DNA of 64,000 nucleotides from Hungatella sp. Its GTDB lineage: Bacteria > Bacillota > Clostridia > Lachnospirales > Lachnospiraceae. Below, piece after piece: positions 35,147-44,171 of this stretch (the stretch's first letter is position 1; every line of letters begins with the position of its first letter). Location of the stretch: positions 1-64,000 of the forward strand of contig JAAWBS010000009.1 in the NCBI GenBank assembly GCA_022792815.1, read 5' to 3'. Under the pieces are notes generated by a model. That model was not told the DNA's origin and searched no databases. It was given only the letters and a program-made list of their open reading frames with translations. Made by a program: the position numbers and the translations under genes.

Positions 35147-37282
35147 ATGGAAGAGAAAAAGAAAAGGAAGACAGAGGACAGAAAAGTGGAGGCGGAGACG
35201 ACACCGGCACAGATCAGCCTGCCCAGGGCCATCCACTTAGTCCCTATGGACCGTCTGGCCGGGTTTGACGTGCGACCGGGATTTTATGAGATTAACGGAG
35301 CCACGGCTATACCAGGCGGGGTGAATTTTACCGTGTATTCCCATGGAGCCACTTCGATTGAACTGCTGCTTTTTCACCGCATGGAAAAGGAGCCCTTTGC
35401 AGTGCTGCCCTTTCCCCATCACTATCGGATCGGCAACGTGTATTCCATGATCGTATTTAAGCTTAACATAGAGGAATTCGAGTATGCATACCGGGTGGAT
35501 GGCCCTTACGATCCGGGAAAAGGGCTGATCTATGACAAAACCAAGTATCTTTTGGACCCTTATGCCAAGGCGGTCACAGGGCAGAGCCTGTGGGGAGATT
35601 CCTCACCTCACGGACAGCACTACAAAGCCAGGGTGGTGAAAGATGATTTTGACTGGGGCACATCCAAACAGCCTCTCCTTCCCATGGAGGATCTGATCAT
35701 CTATGAGCTCCATGTCAGAGGTTTTACGAAAGATCCCTCCTCCGGAGTGTTCCATCCGGGGACCTTTGCCGGGCTGATGGAGAAACTTCCCTATCTTCTG
35801 GAGCTGGGAGTCAATGTGGTGGAACTCATGCCCATCTTTGAGTTCGACGAGATGCTGGACTACCGGGAGGTAAACGGAGAGAAACTGTACAACTACTGGG
35901 GATACAACACGGTCAGCTTTTTTGCGCCCAACACCAGCTACACTGCCAGCACCGAATATAACCGGGAGGGGAATGAGCTTAAGAACCTGATCCAGGTCTT
36001 TAATCAGCACGGCATCGAGGTGTATCTGGATGTGGTGTTTAACCACACGGCGGAGGGCAACGAACATGGCCCCTTCTTCTCCTTTAAGGGTTTTGACAAT
36101 AACATTTATTATCTCCTGACTCCGGAAGGCTATTATTATAATTTCAGTGGCTGCGGCAACTCTTTAAACTGCAATCACCCCATTGTGCACCAGATGATTC
36201 TGAACTGTCTCCGCTACTGGGTGACTACCTACCGGGTCAATGGTTTCCGGTTCGATCTGGCTTCCATCATGGGCCGCAACGAGGACGGTTCCCCCATGAA
36301 CAAGCCGCCCCTTCTTCAGTCCATGGCCTTTGATCCCATCTTAGGAGATGTGAAGCTGATCGCGGAGGCCTGGGATGCCGGCGGACTGTACCAGGTGGGG
36401 ACCTTCCCGGCCTGGAACCGGTGGGCAGAGTGGAACGGAAGATATCGGGATGATATGCGCCGTTATCTGAAGGGCGATGGAGGCATGGCCCAGACAGCCG
36501 CCCTGCGCATGGCCGGTTCCAGGGATATCTATGAGGCGACTACCAGAAAGAATGCCTCAGTGAACTTTATCACCTGCCACGACGGGTTTACTCTCTACGA
36601 TTTGTTCTCGTACAATGAAAAGCACAATGAAAAGAACGGCTGGAATAACACCGACGGCGCCAATGACAATGCAAGCTGGAACTGCGGGATGGAGGGAGAT
36701 ACGGATGACCCGGAGGTGAAAGAGCTGCGGCACCGGATGATCCGCAACGCGTTTGCACTTCTCATGTGCAGCCGCGGCATCCCCATGTTTTTGGCGGGGG
36801 ATGAATTTTGCAACACACAGTTTGGCAACAATAACGCTTACTGTCAGGATAATATCACCTCCTGGCTGGACTGGAACCTGTTGGAGAAGAATCAGGACAT
36901 CTTTCGTTTCTTCTGCCATATGATTAAGTTCCGCAAGGAGAATCGGGTTCTGCGCACCAATTTAAGCGACGGAGTCTGCGGATTCCCGGATATCAGTTTC
37001 CATGGGGAGAAGCCATGGAGAGAGCAGTTTGCCGCCCACGAACGATATGTGGGAGTTCTGTTTGCCGGCAAGGAGGAGCAGAAAGCTCCGGAGATCGTCT
37101 ATGTGGCTTCCAACGCGTATTGGGAGGACTTGGAGATTCTTCTTCCCAAGCTGCCCGGGACTATGAGATGGGAGCTGATGGCAGATACCTGGGAGTCGGA
37201 ATTCATTGGTGAGAAGCGGCTCATGGGAGATACATTTGTCATCCGGCCCAGAAGCGTTATGATCTGGAAAGCTATGAGGTAA
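35147..37282 (+). CDS. glgX: Glycogen debranching enzyme / isoamylase-type GH13
   Basis: Hydrolyses alpha-1,6 branches of glycogen or limit dextrins. The protein has 711 aa: an N-terminal CBM48-like domain (about 45-150), then the GH13 barrel. Catalytic residues are visible as GFRFDLAS (nucleophile Asp), IAEAWDAGG (acid/base Glu), and TCHDGFTLYDL (transition-state Asp). The domain order matches GlgX/pullulanase type I. I start at ATG 35147, with AAAGGAGG in front; a frame extension back to 35066 overlaps the leader. No other glycogen genes lie nearby. It sits downstream of a promoter with LexA-like boxes. Confidence 0.9.
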   Translation: MEEKKKRKTEDRKVEAETTPAQISLPRAIHLVPMDRLAGFDVRPGFYEINGATAIPGGVNFTVYSHGATSIELLLFHRMEKEPFAVLPFPHHYRIGNVYSMIVFKLNIEEFEYAYRVDGPYDPGKGLIYDKTKYLLDPYAKAVTGQSLWGDSSPHGQHYKARVVKDDFDWGTSKQPLLPMEDLIIYELHVRGFTKDPSSGVFHPGTFAGLMEKLPYLLELGVNVVELMPIFEFDEMLDYREVNGEKLYNYWGYNTVSFFAPNTSYTASTEYNREGNELKNLIQVFNQHGIEVYLDVVFNHTAEGNEHGPFFSFKGFDNNIYYLLTPEGYYYNFSGCGNSLNCNHPIVHQMILNCLRYWVTTYRVNGFRFDLASIMGRNEDGSPMNKPPLLQSMAFDPILGDVKLIAEAWDAGGLYQVGTFPAWNRWAEWNGRYRDDMRRYLKGDGGMAQTAALRMAGSRDIYEATTRKNASVNFITCHDGFTLYDLFSYNEKHNEKNGWNNTDGANDNASWNCGMEGDTDDPEVKELRHRMIRNAFALLMCSRGIPMFLAGDEFCNTQFGNNNAYCQDNITSWLDWNLLEKNQDIFRFFCHMIKFRKENRVLRTNLSDGVCGFPDISFHGEKPWREQFAAHERYVGVLFAGKEEQKAPEIVYVASNAYWEDLEILLPKLPGTMRWELMADTWESEFIGEKRLMGDTFVIRPRSVMIWKAMR

Positions 37283-37292
37283 AATAACAGTG

Positions 37293-38636
37293 ATGAAGAA
37301 AACAGTGCGCGATAAACTGACATTTGCCCTGTCTGTCTGCGCCGGCTGTCTTTTAGCCCTCCTTCTCCTTAGAAGTCCTGATTTCGATCCACAGCATCAG
37401 CATGGGATTTATACGGCTCATGCCGAGAGCGGGGAGACTCTGCCGCCTGCCCAGGGCAGATCCTACTATGAACACCAGTGGGCTCTGAAAAACAATGGTT
37501 TGATCCGCAGGATCACGTCTGTATACCGACACGACTCAAGTCAGGGCGAAAGCGGACAGACAGCCCCGGACAGCGGCTTTGGGGGCGGGCCGGGAGTGAC
37601 AGGGCCGGGAAGCGGCGATGGGGAATCCGGTCCCGGAGCGGGCCTGCCTGACTCTGCTGCCCCTGAGGCAAAGCAGGAGGTCTATGAGCAGATCACAGAC
37701 AGCGTGGCAGGGGTCGATATGGCTATGGAAAAGGCGTGGGCTTTTTATGAGCAGCTTCCCCAGCGGCGCATAGTGACAGTGGCTATTATCGACACCGGAG
37801 TGGACACAAGCCATGAGGAGCTGGCCGGTTCTATCTGGGTCAATGAGGATGAGATCCCCGGAGACGGGATCGACAATGACAACAACGGTTACATCGATGA
37901 CGTCAACGGCTGGAATTTTTACTCCGGCACCAATCAGGTCTTTGTAGGTGAGGAGGATGACCACGGTACCCACGGGGCGGGAACTGTGGCGGCCGCTTGG
38001 GACGGACAGGGAATCGTGGGGATCGCGGACAGCAGCTATGTGAAGATCATGGTGTTGAAGGTGTTGGGTTCCCAGGAGGGAGTAGGTGTCTCTTCCAACG
38101 TCAAGCGTGCGATTCGCTATGCCCAGGCCAACGGTGCGGATATCTGCAGCCTGAGCATGGGAACCCTTACCTATGACGGAGAAATGGATCGGCTGATCAG
38201 CGATTCTCCCATGCTGTTTGTGGTCTCGGCCGGAAACGGAGATGCCGCCGGGAAAGGGTATGACATCGATGCCCTTCCCATGTATCCGGCAGCTTTCTCA
38301 TCAGATCATATCATAACCGTAGGAAATCTGATGTTTGACGGGAATCTGGATGAAAGTTCTAATTACGGTGCTGTCAGTGTGGATCTTGCAGCTCCCGGGA
38401 CCTATATCCTAGGTGCGGTGCCGGGAAACGGATACGCCTACATGACAGGCACATCCATGGCAGCGCCTATGGTCACAGGTACGGCGGCTCTTGTGTACTC
38501 CTGCAGAACGGATTTCAGTCTGATGGACGTGAGAGAGGCCATCTTAAACTCCGCCAGGAAGATGGAGGGGCTGGAGGGAAAGGTGGCTACCGGCGGGATG
38601 GTGGATGCCTACGGCGCCATATCCTATGGGCGATGA
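37293..38636 (+). CDS. Secreted subtilisin-family serine protease (S8)
   Basis: Exported protease of 447 aa. A signal or anchor segment spans about 10-27, followed by a Gly/Ser/Pro-rich spacer (about 75-125). The catalytic triad is clear: Asp in VAIIDTGVDTSHEE, His in DDHGTHGAGT, and Ser in GTSMAAP. The GDGIDNDNNGYIDD stretch is a probable calcium site. The ribosome binding site is weak (GAGGT) and the gene begins 10 bases after the debranching enzyme, so it may depend on read-through and coupling. GTG 37290 is an alternative start. Confidence 0.9.
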   Translation: MKKTVRDKLTFALSVCAGCLLALLLLRSPDFDPQHQHGIYTAHAESGETLPPAQGRSYYEHQWALKNNGLIRRITSVYRHDSSQGESGQTAPDSGFGGGPGVTGPGSGDGESGPGAGLPDSAAPEAKQEVYEQITDSVAGVDMAMEKAWAFYEQLPQRRIVTVAIIDTGVDTSHEELAGSIWVNEDEIPGDGIDNDNNGYIDDVNGWNFYSGTNQVFVGEEDDHGTHGAGTVAAAWDGQGIVGIADSSYVKIMVLKVLGSQEGVGVSSNVKRAIRYAQANGADICSLSMGTLTYDGEMDRLISDSPMLFVVSAGNGDAAGKGYDIDALPMYPAAFSSDHIITVGNLMFDGNLDESSNYGAVSVDLAAPGTYILGAVPGNGYAYMTGTSMAAPMVTGTAALVYSCRTDFSLMDVREAILNSARKMEGLEGKVATGGMVDAYGAISYGR

Positions 38637-38654
38637 AGAAAACATGAGAGAGAA

Positions 38655-38696
38655 GATGACCAATACTCCTGAGAACTCACAGAGGTATTGGTCATC
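38655..38696. terminator. Hairpin between convergent genes
   Basis: GATGACCAATACTCCT (38655-38670) and AGAGGTATTGGTCATC (38681-38696) are complementary apart from two positions. It lies between the subtilase gene and the end of the AraC regulator gene, whose stop is next to the stem. No strong T run follows on either strand, so efficiency is uncertain. Confidence 0.6.
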
Positions 38697-39560
38697 TCAT
38701 TGTGTACTGACATGTTCATCAAATTTTCCCCTGTTGCCGTGGAACATCCTGGGAGAGGTGCCTGTGGCCTTTTTGAATACGCGGCTGAAATACAAGGCGT
38801 CCTGATATCCCACCAGCTGCGACACCTCTGACACTGACAGGCTCTCGGTGAGAAGCAGCTCTTTGGCCTGTTCGATGCGCAGCTGGGTGAGAAACTGAAT
38901 GGGGGAGAGGCCGGCTGCCTTTTTAAACTGGTGGGAGAAGTGATCCATGCTCAAATGACAGTAGTCAGCCATGGCGCGGATATCCCACTCTTCCATATAC
39001 CGTTTGCCCAGCTCCGCGATCAGCTGATCGATGAGAGGACTGTTGATCCGGGGCTTGTACTGCAGCTGCATAAACCTGTTGATCAGAGCCAGCATCTTGT
39101 GAAAATCTGCCATAGCGATCTCATGGAACATAGGCTTGTGAAGCTGCAGTTCCAAGATGATTTCTTCAAATATCTGTTTCAATGTCCGATGTCTTCCGAT
39201 GAAGGCATCGCGAATCTCATAAGTCTCAAGAAGAGAGACACTTTCCAAACCTAAAAAATGAATCCAGTAGATCTCCGGGTGATCGGCTGCCCGATAAGTG
39301 TAGACCTGAGGATCCGTAGGCTTATATAGAATCAGGCTTCCTTCCCCCACGGTCCTCCAATTCCCGTCCAACAGAAAATGGCCGCAGCCCTTGTACACGT
39401 AGAGAAGCTGATAATCCGGACGGCCCTCAGGTCTGCGGATAGAAAAATCCTTGCTTAGGAAATACTGGTATCCGCAGCTGACGATAAAAAGGGGCCGCAG
39501 CGCATCCCCGGAGAGAATATAATCGCCCGTATGGTGATATCGTGCAGCGACTCGTATCAT
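38697..39560 (-). CDS. AraC-family transcriptional regulator
   Basis: A 287-aa regulator. The N-terminal half is a cupin-type ligand-binding domain (about 10-150). The C-terminal AraC DNA-binding domain has two helix-turn-helices: MADYCHLSMDHFSHQFKKAAG and VSQLVGYQDALYFSRVFKKATG in part. I start at 39560 because GAGGAGG lies eight bases upstream there; a start at 39608 would add 16 residues without a good site. It is divergent from the glycerophosphodiesterase-ABC-sulfatase genes and very probably regulates them. Confidence 0.9.
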   Translation of the reverse strand: MIRVAARYHHTGDYILSGDALRPLFIVSCGYQYFLSKDFSIRRPEGRPDYQLLYVYKGCGHFLLDGNWRTVGEGSLILYKPTDPQVYTYRAADHPEIYWIHFLGLESVSLLETYEIRDAFIGRHRTLKQIFEEIILELQLHKPMFHEIAMADFHKMLALINRFMQLQYKPRINSPLIDQLIAELGKRYMEEWDIRAMADYCHLSMDHFSHQFKKAAGLSPIQFLTQLRIEQAKELLLTESLSVSEVSQLVGYQDALYFSRVFKKATGTSPRMFHGNRGKFDEHVSTQ

Positions 39561-39773
39561 GATAAGCACCTCCTCACTCATGGATGGAGTCCTTGGATTC
39601 TTCCGCATACAAAAGCAGAAATGTCCATAGAAACAGCATAATAAAGCATGTCAAAAATCGTCGAATATTAGTATAATTCTACTATAGAAACCCCAAAAAG
39701 TAAACACAGAAATGTATATGTTTGACGAAAAACGTACTGTGTTTGTCAGAAAGAAGCAGCAGGAGGAATGCCC

Positions 39774-40619
39774 ATGGAGGACTGGGAAAAGACAAGAAAA
39801 TGGTTTTTTGATATGGAGGCTAAGGACATCTGCATCGCCTCTCATCGGGGGAAGTTTTCGTCCAGCGTCATCGAAAATACCTCCGCCGCCTTTCTGACAG
39901 CCGTAGGAGAAGGGGCGGATCTGGTGGAAATGGATTTAGACTTAACAAAAGACGGCATCCTGGTGGGACATCATGACAAAACCATGAGACGGCTGTTTGG
40001 AATTGATCGGGAGATTTCCGCTTATACATGGGAAGAGATCCGAAATCTGCCTCTGTATAACTATGTAGGTGAGATCAATGTCACCGGCCTGGAGACCTTT
40101 GGGGAAATTTTAAATCACCTAAAGGGCAGGACCATGATCGCTCTGGATAAATGCTGGAATTACTGGGATCAGGTGTATGAGCAGGTGGGGAATGAAGGGA
40201 TGATCCCGCAGTGCATGTTCAAATTTTTTGCAGAGGATCACCGGGCCGGTGAGTGGGCTAAGGACCACACAGACTGCATGTTTATCCCTATGGTCAGAGA
40301 TCCGAAGCTTTTGAAGACCGTAGAAGCCCTCAGCCAGAAAACCATGATCCCGGCAGTGGAGATCCTGCCCAGAAAACCAGATGACCCTATATTCTCGGAC
40401 AGTGTCTTTGCCTGGCTGAAAGCTCATCACATGAAGGTGTGGTGCAATTCTCTGAGCCTTGCCAAGCGGTTGGTATATGGTGCTGGGTATGACGATTTAA
40501 AGTCCCTCAGCGAAGGGGGAGAGAAGGGATGGGGAGTTCTGGCGGCAAAGGGGGTGGACATAATCCAGACTGACTGGCCTATGGAGGCCGCCGCTTTTCT
40601 AACAAGTATCCATAGGTAA
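39774..40619 (+). CDS. Glycerophosphodiester phosphodiesterase (GDPD), C-terminus altered by mobile element
   Basis: Cleaves glycerophosphodiesters to sn-glycerol 3-phosphate and an alcohol. The protein has 281 aa. The GDPD motif begins with SHRG (His24, Arg25), then ENTSAAF, VEMDLDLTKDGILVGHHD, and a late QTDWP. AGGAGG at 39761-39766 is seven bases before ATG 39774, so I prefer it to ATG 39768. The last codons and the stop come from mobile element copy 2: without the element the frame would run eight codons further and end in an ATGA overlap with the next gene. No signal peptide, so a cytoplasmic enzyme. Confidence 0.85.
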   Translation: MEDWEKTRKWFFDMEAKDICIASHRGKFSSSVIENTSAAFLTAVGEGADLVEMDLDLTKDGILVGHHDKTMRRLFGIDREISAYTWEEIRNLPLYNYVGEINVTGLETFGEILNHLKGRTMIALDKCWNYWDQVYEQVGNEGMIPQCMFKFFAEDHRAGEWAKDHTDCMFIPMVRDPKLLKTVEALSQKTMIPAVEILPRKPDDPIFSDSVFAWLKAHHMKVWCNSLSLAKRLVYGAGYDDLKSLSEGGEKGWGVLAAKGVDIIQTDWPMEAAAFLTSIHR

Positions 40620-40828
40620 TTGCGAAAGTCTAAGCCCGGAGAATATTCTGACCATATATTCCATACAAAGCCTTCGTACACCAAGCATTCCGCTGAGCCC
40701 AGTAGGACAAAAAACACTCGGGCAGAGGGCCCTCCTGTTTTTTATGGTCTCAGCTCCATGGCGTAATGGCTTTTCCTGGAACATATTGTCAGAATATTCA
40801 GCTAAGTTTCGAGTTTCGCAATTACCTA
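40613..40828. mobile_element. 216-bp MITE-like palindromic element, copy 2
   Basis: Same length and termini as the copy at 24605-24820 (TAGGTAATTGCGAAA to TTTCGCAATTACCTA), with about 14 substitutions. It is flanked by its own 11-bp target duplication ACAAGTATCCA (40602-40612 and 40829-40839). It sits between the diesterase and the binding-protein gene in the same transcript, where its long hairpin could affect message stability or read-through. It encodes no transposase. Confidence 0.87.
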
Positions 40829-40860
40829 ACAAGTATCCATAAAAGGAGGAGGAAAGATCT

Positions 40861-42222
40861 ATGAGAAACAAGAGAATGGCAGCATTATGCGTGACAGCAG
40901 TTATGGCAATCAGTGTCCTCGAAGGCTGCGGCAAGAAGGAATCGCCAGCCGACACGACGGCAGCGGCAAAGGAGGGGCAGAAGCCGGGCACAGAGGCTGT
41001 GAACACGGCAGGCGGCAGTGAGGCGGACTCAGCCGGTGACTTGTATGAGGTGACAGAGCCGGTGACCATCGAGTACTGGTACAATGGCTCTGGCAATGAG
41101 GAATTCTACAAAAAGCTGGCCGAAGATTTTCACAGTTCCCACGAGAATATCACCGTTGTTCCGGTCTGCGGGGCGGACTATAACACCATCGGGGAGAAGT
41201 TGACGGCAGCCCAGGCGGCCGGAACGGGTCTTCCGGGACTCTGTCTCATGAGCGTGGACCGGCTTCCGGTTTACATGGAAAGCGGCGTGTGTGAGCCGTT
41301 AGACGGATACTGCGAATACTACGGCGTGGATACCAGCGACTTTGTGGATGCTTTTATGGATGGGGCTACCTATGAGGGTGTCTCCTACGCCTTCCCCCAT
41401 GGCGTCTCCGTGGCAACTTTCTATTACAATAAGGATGAACTGTCCAAGGTAGGGCTGGATAAATTTCCCTCCACCTGGGACGAATTCAGGACCTGGTGCA
41501 GAGAGGTTTATGAAAAGACAGGCAAGACTGCCTACACCTGCGCCTGCATGCAGAACAATATCCTGTATAATTTTGCCTACAACTGGGGAGGCGTTTTGAT
41601 CAAAGAGGACGGAACCACCGGGTTTGACAGTGAGGTTTTAAAGCAGTATATCCGGGAGATGAAAGAATTGGTAGACGCCGGATACGTGGAGTGGAGCCTG
41701 GAGGGTGTGGAGGCTGTGGGCAACAAGTTTTTGAACGGAGATACCATGTGTATGAATATCTCCTGTACTAGCTACAGCAAGTACACAGAAGAGGATTTCT
41801 ATGTGGGCATGGCGTGGAATTACATGGGAGAGCATAACATAAGCTCTGTGGCAGGTTCCTGCATGTTCATCCCGTCCCAGTTGGACCAGATGAGCAAAAA
41901 TGCGGCCTTCCTTTTCGCACAGTACTTGAGCAGCCCGGATATCAATTTTGAGTGGGCCAAATACTCCAGCTATCTGGCTACCCACAAATCCACCATAGCC
42001 GATGAGGCCAAGATGGAAGAGATCTACAAGGCGCTGCCGGAGATGCGGATGGTGTATGCCAACTCTGACCATTACATCGAGAAGATCAAGACTCCCTATT
42101 TCACCAAAGCCATGAAGCCTTTTATGGAGGCCATCAACCAGATTATCCTGGAGGATGCGGACTTTGACGAGGCATGGAACCATATGCTGGACGAAGTCAA
42201 CTATGTCTTGGCCGGCAATTAG
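40861..42222 (+). CDS. Lipoprotein solute-binding protein, family 1 (carbohydrate/glycerophosphodiester ABC importer)
   Basis: Surface lipoprotein of 453 aa. The signal sequence ends in LEGC, with Cys23 as the lipidated residue, then a Thr/Ala/Glu-rich linker to about 60. The body resembles family-1 binding proteins such as UgpB or MalE (IEYWYNGSG start, SVDRLPVYMESGVCEPLD region). The strong GGAGGAGG lies just before the ATG, between the mobile element and the gene. The two permease genes follow, and no ATPase is encoded here, so it probably shares a housekeeping MsmK/UgpC-type ATPase. Confidence 0.9.
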   Translation: MRNKRMAALCVTAVMAISVLEGCGKKESPADTTAAAKEGQKPGTEAVNTAGGSEADSAGDLYEVTEPVTIEYWYNGSGNEEFYKKLAEDFHSSHENITVVPVCGADYNTIGEKLTAAQAAGTGLPGLCLMSVDRLPVYMESGVCEPLDGYCEYYGVDTSDFVDAFMDGATYEGVSYAFPHGVSVATFYYNKDELSKVGLDKFPSTWDEFRTWCREVYEKTGKTAYTCACMQNNILYNFAYNWGGVLIKEDGTTGFDSEVLKQYIREMKELVDAGYVEWSLEGVEAVGNKFLNGDTMCMNISCTSYSKYTEEDFYVGMAWNYMGEHNISSVAGSCMFIPSQLDQMSKNAAFLFAQYLSSPDINFEWAKYSSYLATHKSTIADEAKMEEIYKALPEMRMVYANSDHYIEKIKTPYFTKAMKPFMEAINQIILEDADFDEAWNHMLDEVNYVLAGN

Positions 42223-42244
42223 GCGATATCAGAAAGGAATCGGT

Positions 42245-43159
42245 ATGAAGACAAATACATCTGGGACCAGGAGGAAGATGAAACGCTCTAGTATAGAAGA
42301 ATTCCTCTGTGTCCTCCCGGCTGTTCTCCTGGTTATGGTCACCACCTATTATCCTCTGGCGGATCTGGTTCGGGTCAGCTTTACGGACTGGAATCTGCTG
42401 AGAAAAGACTACAGCTATGTGGGGCTGAAAAACTGGCAGTGGTTTTTGGAGAATGCGGCGGGAAATAATTTTTACCGGGACATGGGAACCACATTGAAAT
42501 ATACCGCAGGTTCTGTGCTGATCAGCTTGGTGGCCGGACTGCTTCTGGCCCTGCTGATGAGCCGGATGACCAGAGGGTTTGGTGCCATGCGGGCTGTCAT
42601 CTTCCTGCCTAGGTATGTGGGAATGTCGTCGGCCGGACTGCTGTTTCTGTGGATTTTAAACAAAGATTATGGCATCATCAATAATGTAGCGGAGATGATG
42701 GGAGGATCCAGACTGGCCTGGGTTACATCCAAAGGCTTGGCTATGGTCTCTGTCCTTATGCTGACAGGATGGCATTCGGTAGGTTATGCCATGATGATCT
42801 ACCTGTCAGCCATGACGGGAATTCCCAGCAGCTATCATGAGGCGGCAGCCCTGGACGGAGCTTCCCGAACTCAGAGATTTTTCCGGATCACGCTGCCCCT
42901 GTTGTCCCCAACCGTTCTGTTTTTGCTGGTCACCACCTTTATCTCTTCCATGAAGGTGTTCAATGCCATCGATATTCTCACCGGCGGAGGGCCCTACGGC
43001 AGTACAGAAGTGATCGTGTATCTGATCTACCAGCTGGGATTCGTGGATTATCGGGTGGACAGAGCCGCCGTGGTATCTCTGGTATTTTTCCTCTTTTTGC
43101 TTCTGGTTACGGTTTTGACCATGAGATGGTCAGAGCACAAAGTTCACTATGATATGTAG
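42245..43159 (+). CDS. ABC importer permease, UgpA/MalF type
   Basis: A 304-aa permease with six membrane segments. It starts with a basic N-terminus and TM1 (PAVLLVMVTTYYPL), and has the EAA loop EAAALDGASRTQRFFRITLPLL near residue 200. I start at ATG 42245, after GAAAGGA; the open frame extends further upstream only inside the binding-protein gene. It pairs with the permease encoded 14 bases downstream. Confidence 0.9.
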   Translation: MKTNTSGTRRKMKRSSIEEFLCVLPAVLLVMVTTYYPLADLVRVSFTDWNLLRKDYSYVGLKNWQWFLENAAGNNFYRDMGTTLKYTAGSVLISLVAGLLLALLMSRMTRGFGAMRAVIFLPRYVGMSSAGLLFLWILNKDYGIINNVAEMMGGSRLAWVTSKGLAMVSVLMLTGWHSVGYAMMIYLSAMTGIPSSYHEAAALDGASRTQRFFRITLPLLSPTVLFLLVTTFISSMKVFNAIDILTGGGPYGSTEVIVYLIYQLGFVDYRVDRAAVVSLVFFLFLLLVTVLTMRWSEHKVHYDM

Positions 43160-43173
43160 CGGAAGGGAGGACC

Positions 43174-44034
43174 ATGAAAACGAAATTTCGCGGTTATTCA
43201 AAAAAGGATAAGGCGATCCATGTCCTCCAGACCGTTCTGGCGGTAGTGGTAACCCTGATTATGATGTTCCCTCTGTACTGGATGATTGTCACCAGTCTAA
43301 AGACCGGCAATGTAGTACTGAATCGTGAGATCAGCCTCCTGCCTGACAGCTTAAGCCCGGCCAACTATGTGGAGGCGTGGAACCGGGTTCCGCTTGGAAG
43401 ATATATTTTCAATACCGTCATTGTGACCTTCCTGGTCATGACCATCAAGATCAGCGGCGGTGTACTGGCGGCATACGGGTTTGCCCGGGGGAGTTTCCCG
43501 GGAAGAAACGTGTTGTTCTATGTGATTCTGGGGGCCATGATGGTCCCGCACCAGGTCACCTTTATCCCTCTGTACATCCTGTGCTCCAGGCTGGGGTGGG
43601 TCAACACCTACATGGGACTGATCCTTCCCAGCGTGGTGGCACCCCACTTTATCTTCATGCTTCGGCAGGCTTTTATGTCGGTGGATCAAAGCTATCTCGA
43701 TGCGGGTAAGATCGATGGGCTGGGGACTTTGGGGGCGATCTGGTATGTGATGATCCCCATGTGCAAGGCTTCCCTGATCACAGTGTCCCTGACCACCTTC
43801 ATCACCGAGTGGAACAGCTATTTCTGGCCTAAGATCATCACCCAGACCGATGCGGTGCGGGTGTTGACCGTGGGGCTGGTTCACTTGAGGGAATCCTGGA
43901 CCGGTGAAGAGCTGTGGCTTCACACCAATGTGACCATGGCCGGAGCGGTGATCACCATGATCCCGGCAGTGATATTGTTTATTATCTTCCAGAAATATAT
44001 GCTGACCGGCTATTCCAAGACCGCCATGAAATGA
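43174..44034 (+). CDS. ABC importer permease, UgpE/MalG type
   Basis: Second permease, 286 aa, six membrane segments. TM1 (VVTLIMMFPLYWMIVTSLK) and the EAA loop DAGKIDGLGTLGAIWYVMIP are typical for MalG-like proteins. The ATG follows GGAAGGGAGG. It completes the importer of the AraC-linked cluster. Confidence 0.9.
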   Translation: MKTKFRGYSKKDKAIHVLQTVLAVVVTLIMMFPLYWMIVTSLKTGNVVLNREISLLPDSLSPANYVEAWNRVPLGRYIFNTVIVTFLVMTIKISGGVLAAYGFARGSFPGRNVLFYVILGAMMVPHQVTFIPLYILCSRLGWVNTYMGLILPSVVAPHFIFMLRQAFMSVDQSYLDAGKIDGLGTLGAIWYVMIPMCKASLITVSLTTFITEWNSYFWPKIITQTDAVRVLTVGLVHLRESWTGEELWLHTNVTMAGAVITMIPAVILFIIFQKYMLTGYSKTAMK

Positions 44035-44048
44035 CTTGGGAGGGATTT

Positions 44049-44156
44049 ATGTTTATGGAGAGTCGGTCCTGGTATCTGAACGCAAAAGTTTTTGCCTGGA
44101 TGTTTTCCAAGCATCCAGTCAGTGAAAGAGACTCATCGTCACATATAATTTCTTAA
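44049..44156 (+). CDS. Possible 35-aa small protein between permease and sulfatase
   Basis: A short frame with a good ribosome binding site: GGGAGGG (44038-44044 region) four to five bases before ATG 44049; a second ATG is at 44055. The product begins MFMESRSWYLNAKVFAWMFS and is amphipathic with several aromatic residues, ending in a Ser-rich tail. It fills the only sizeable gap of the operon. I recognise no family; it may be a real small protein or a chance frame. Confidence 0.35.
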   Translation: MFMESRSWYLNAKVFAWMFSKHPVSERDSSSHIIS

Positions 44157-44171
44157 AGAGAGAGGCAGAAT

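Noticed and set aside
35035-35268. A 77-codon frame downstream of the SOS-type promoter
   Set aside because: It has no ribosome binding site and most of it runs out of frame through the start of the debranching enzyme gene.
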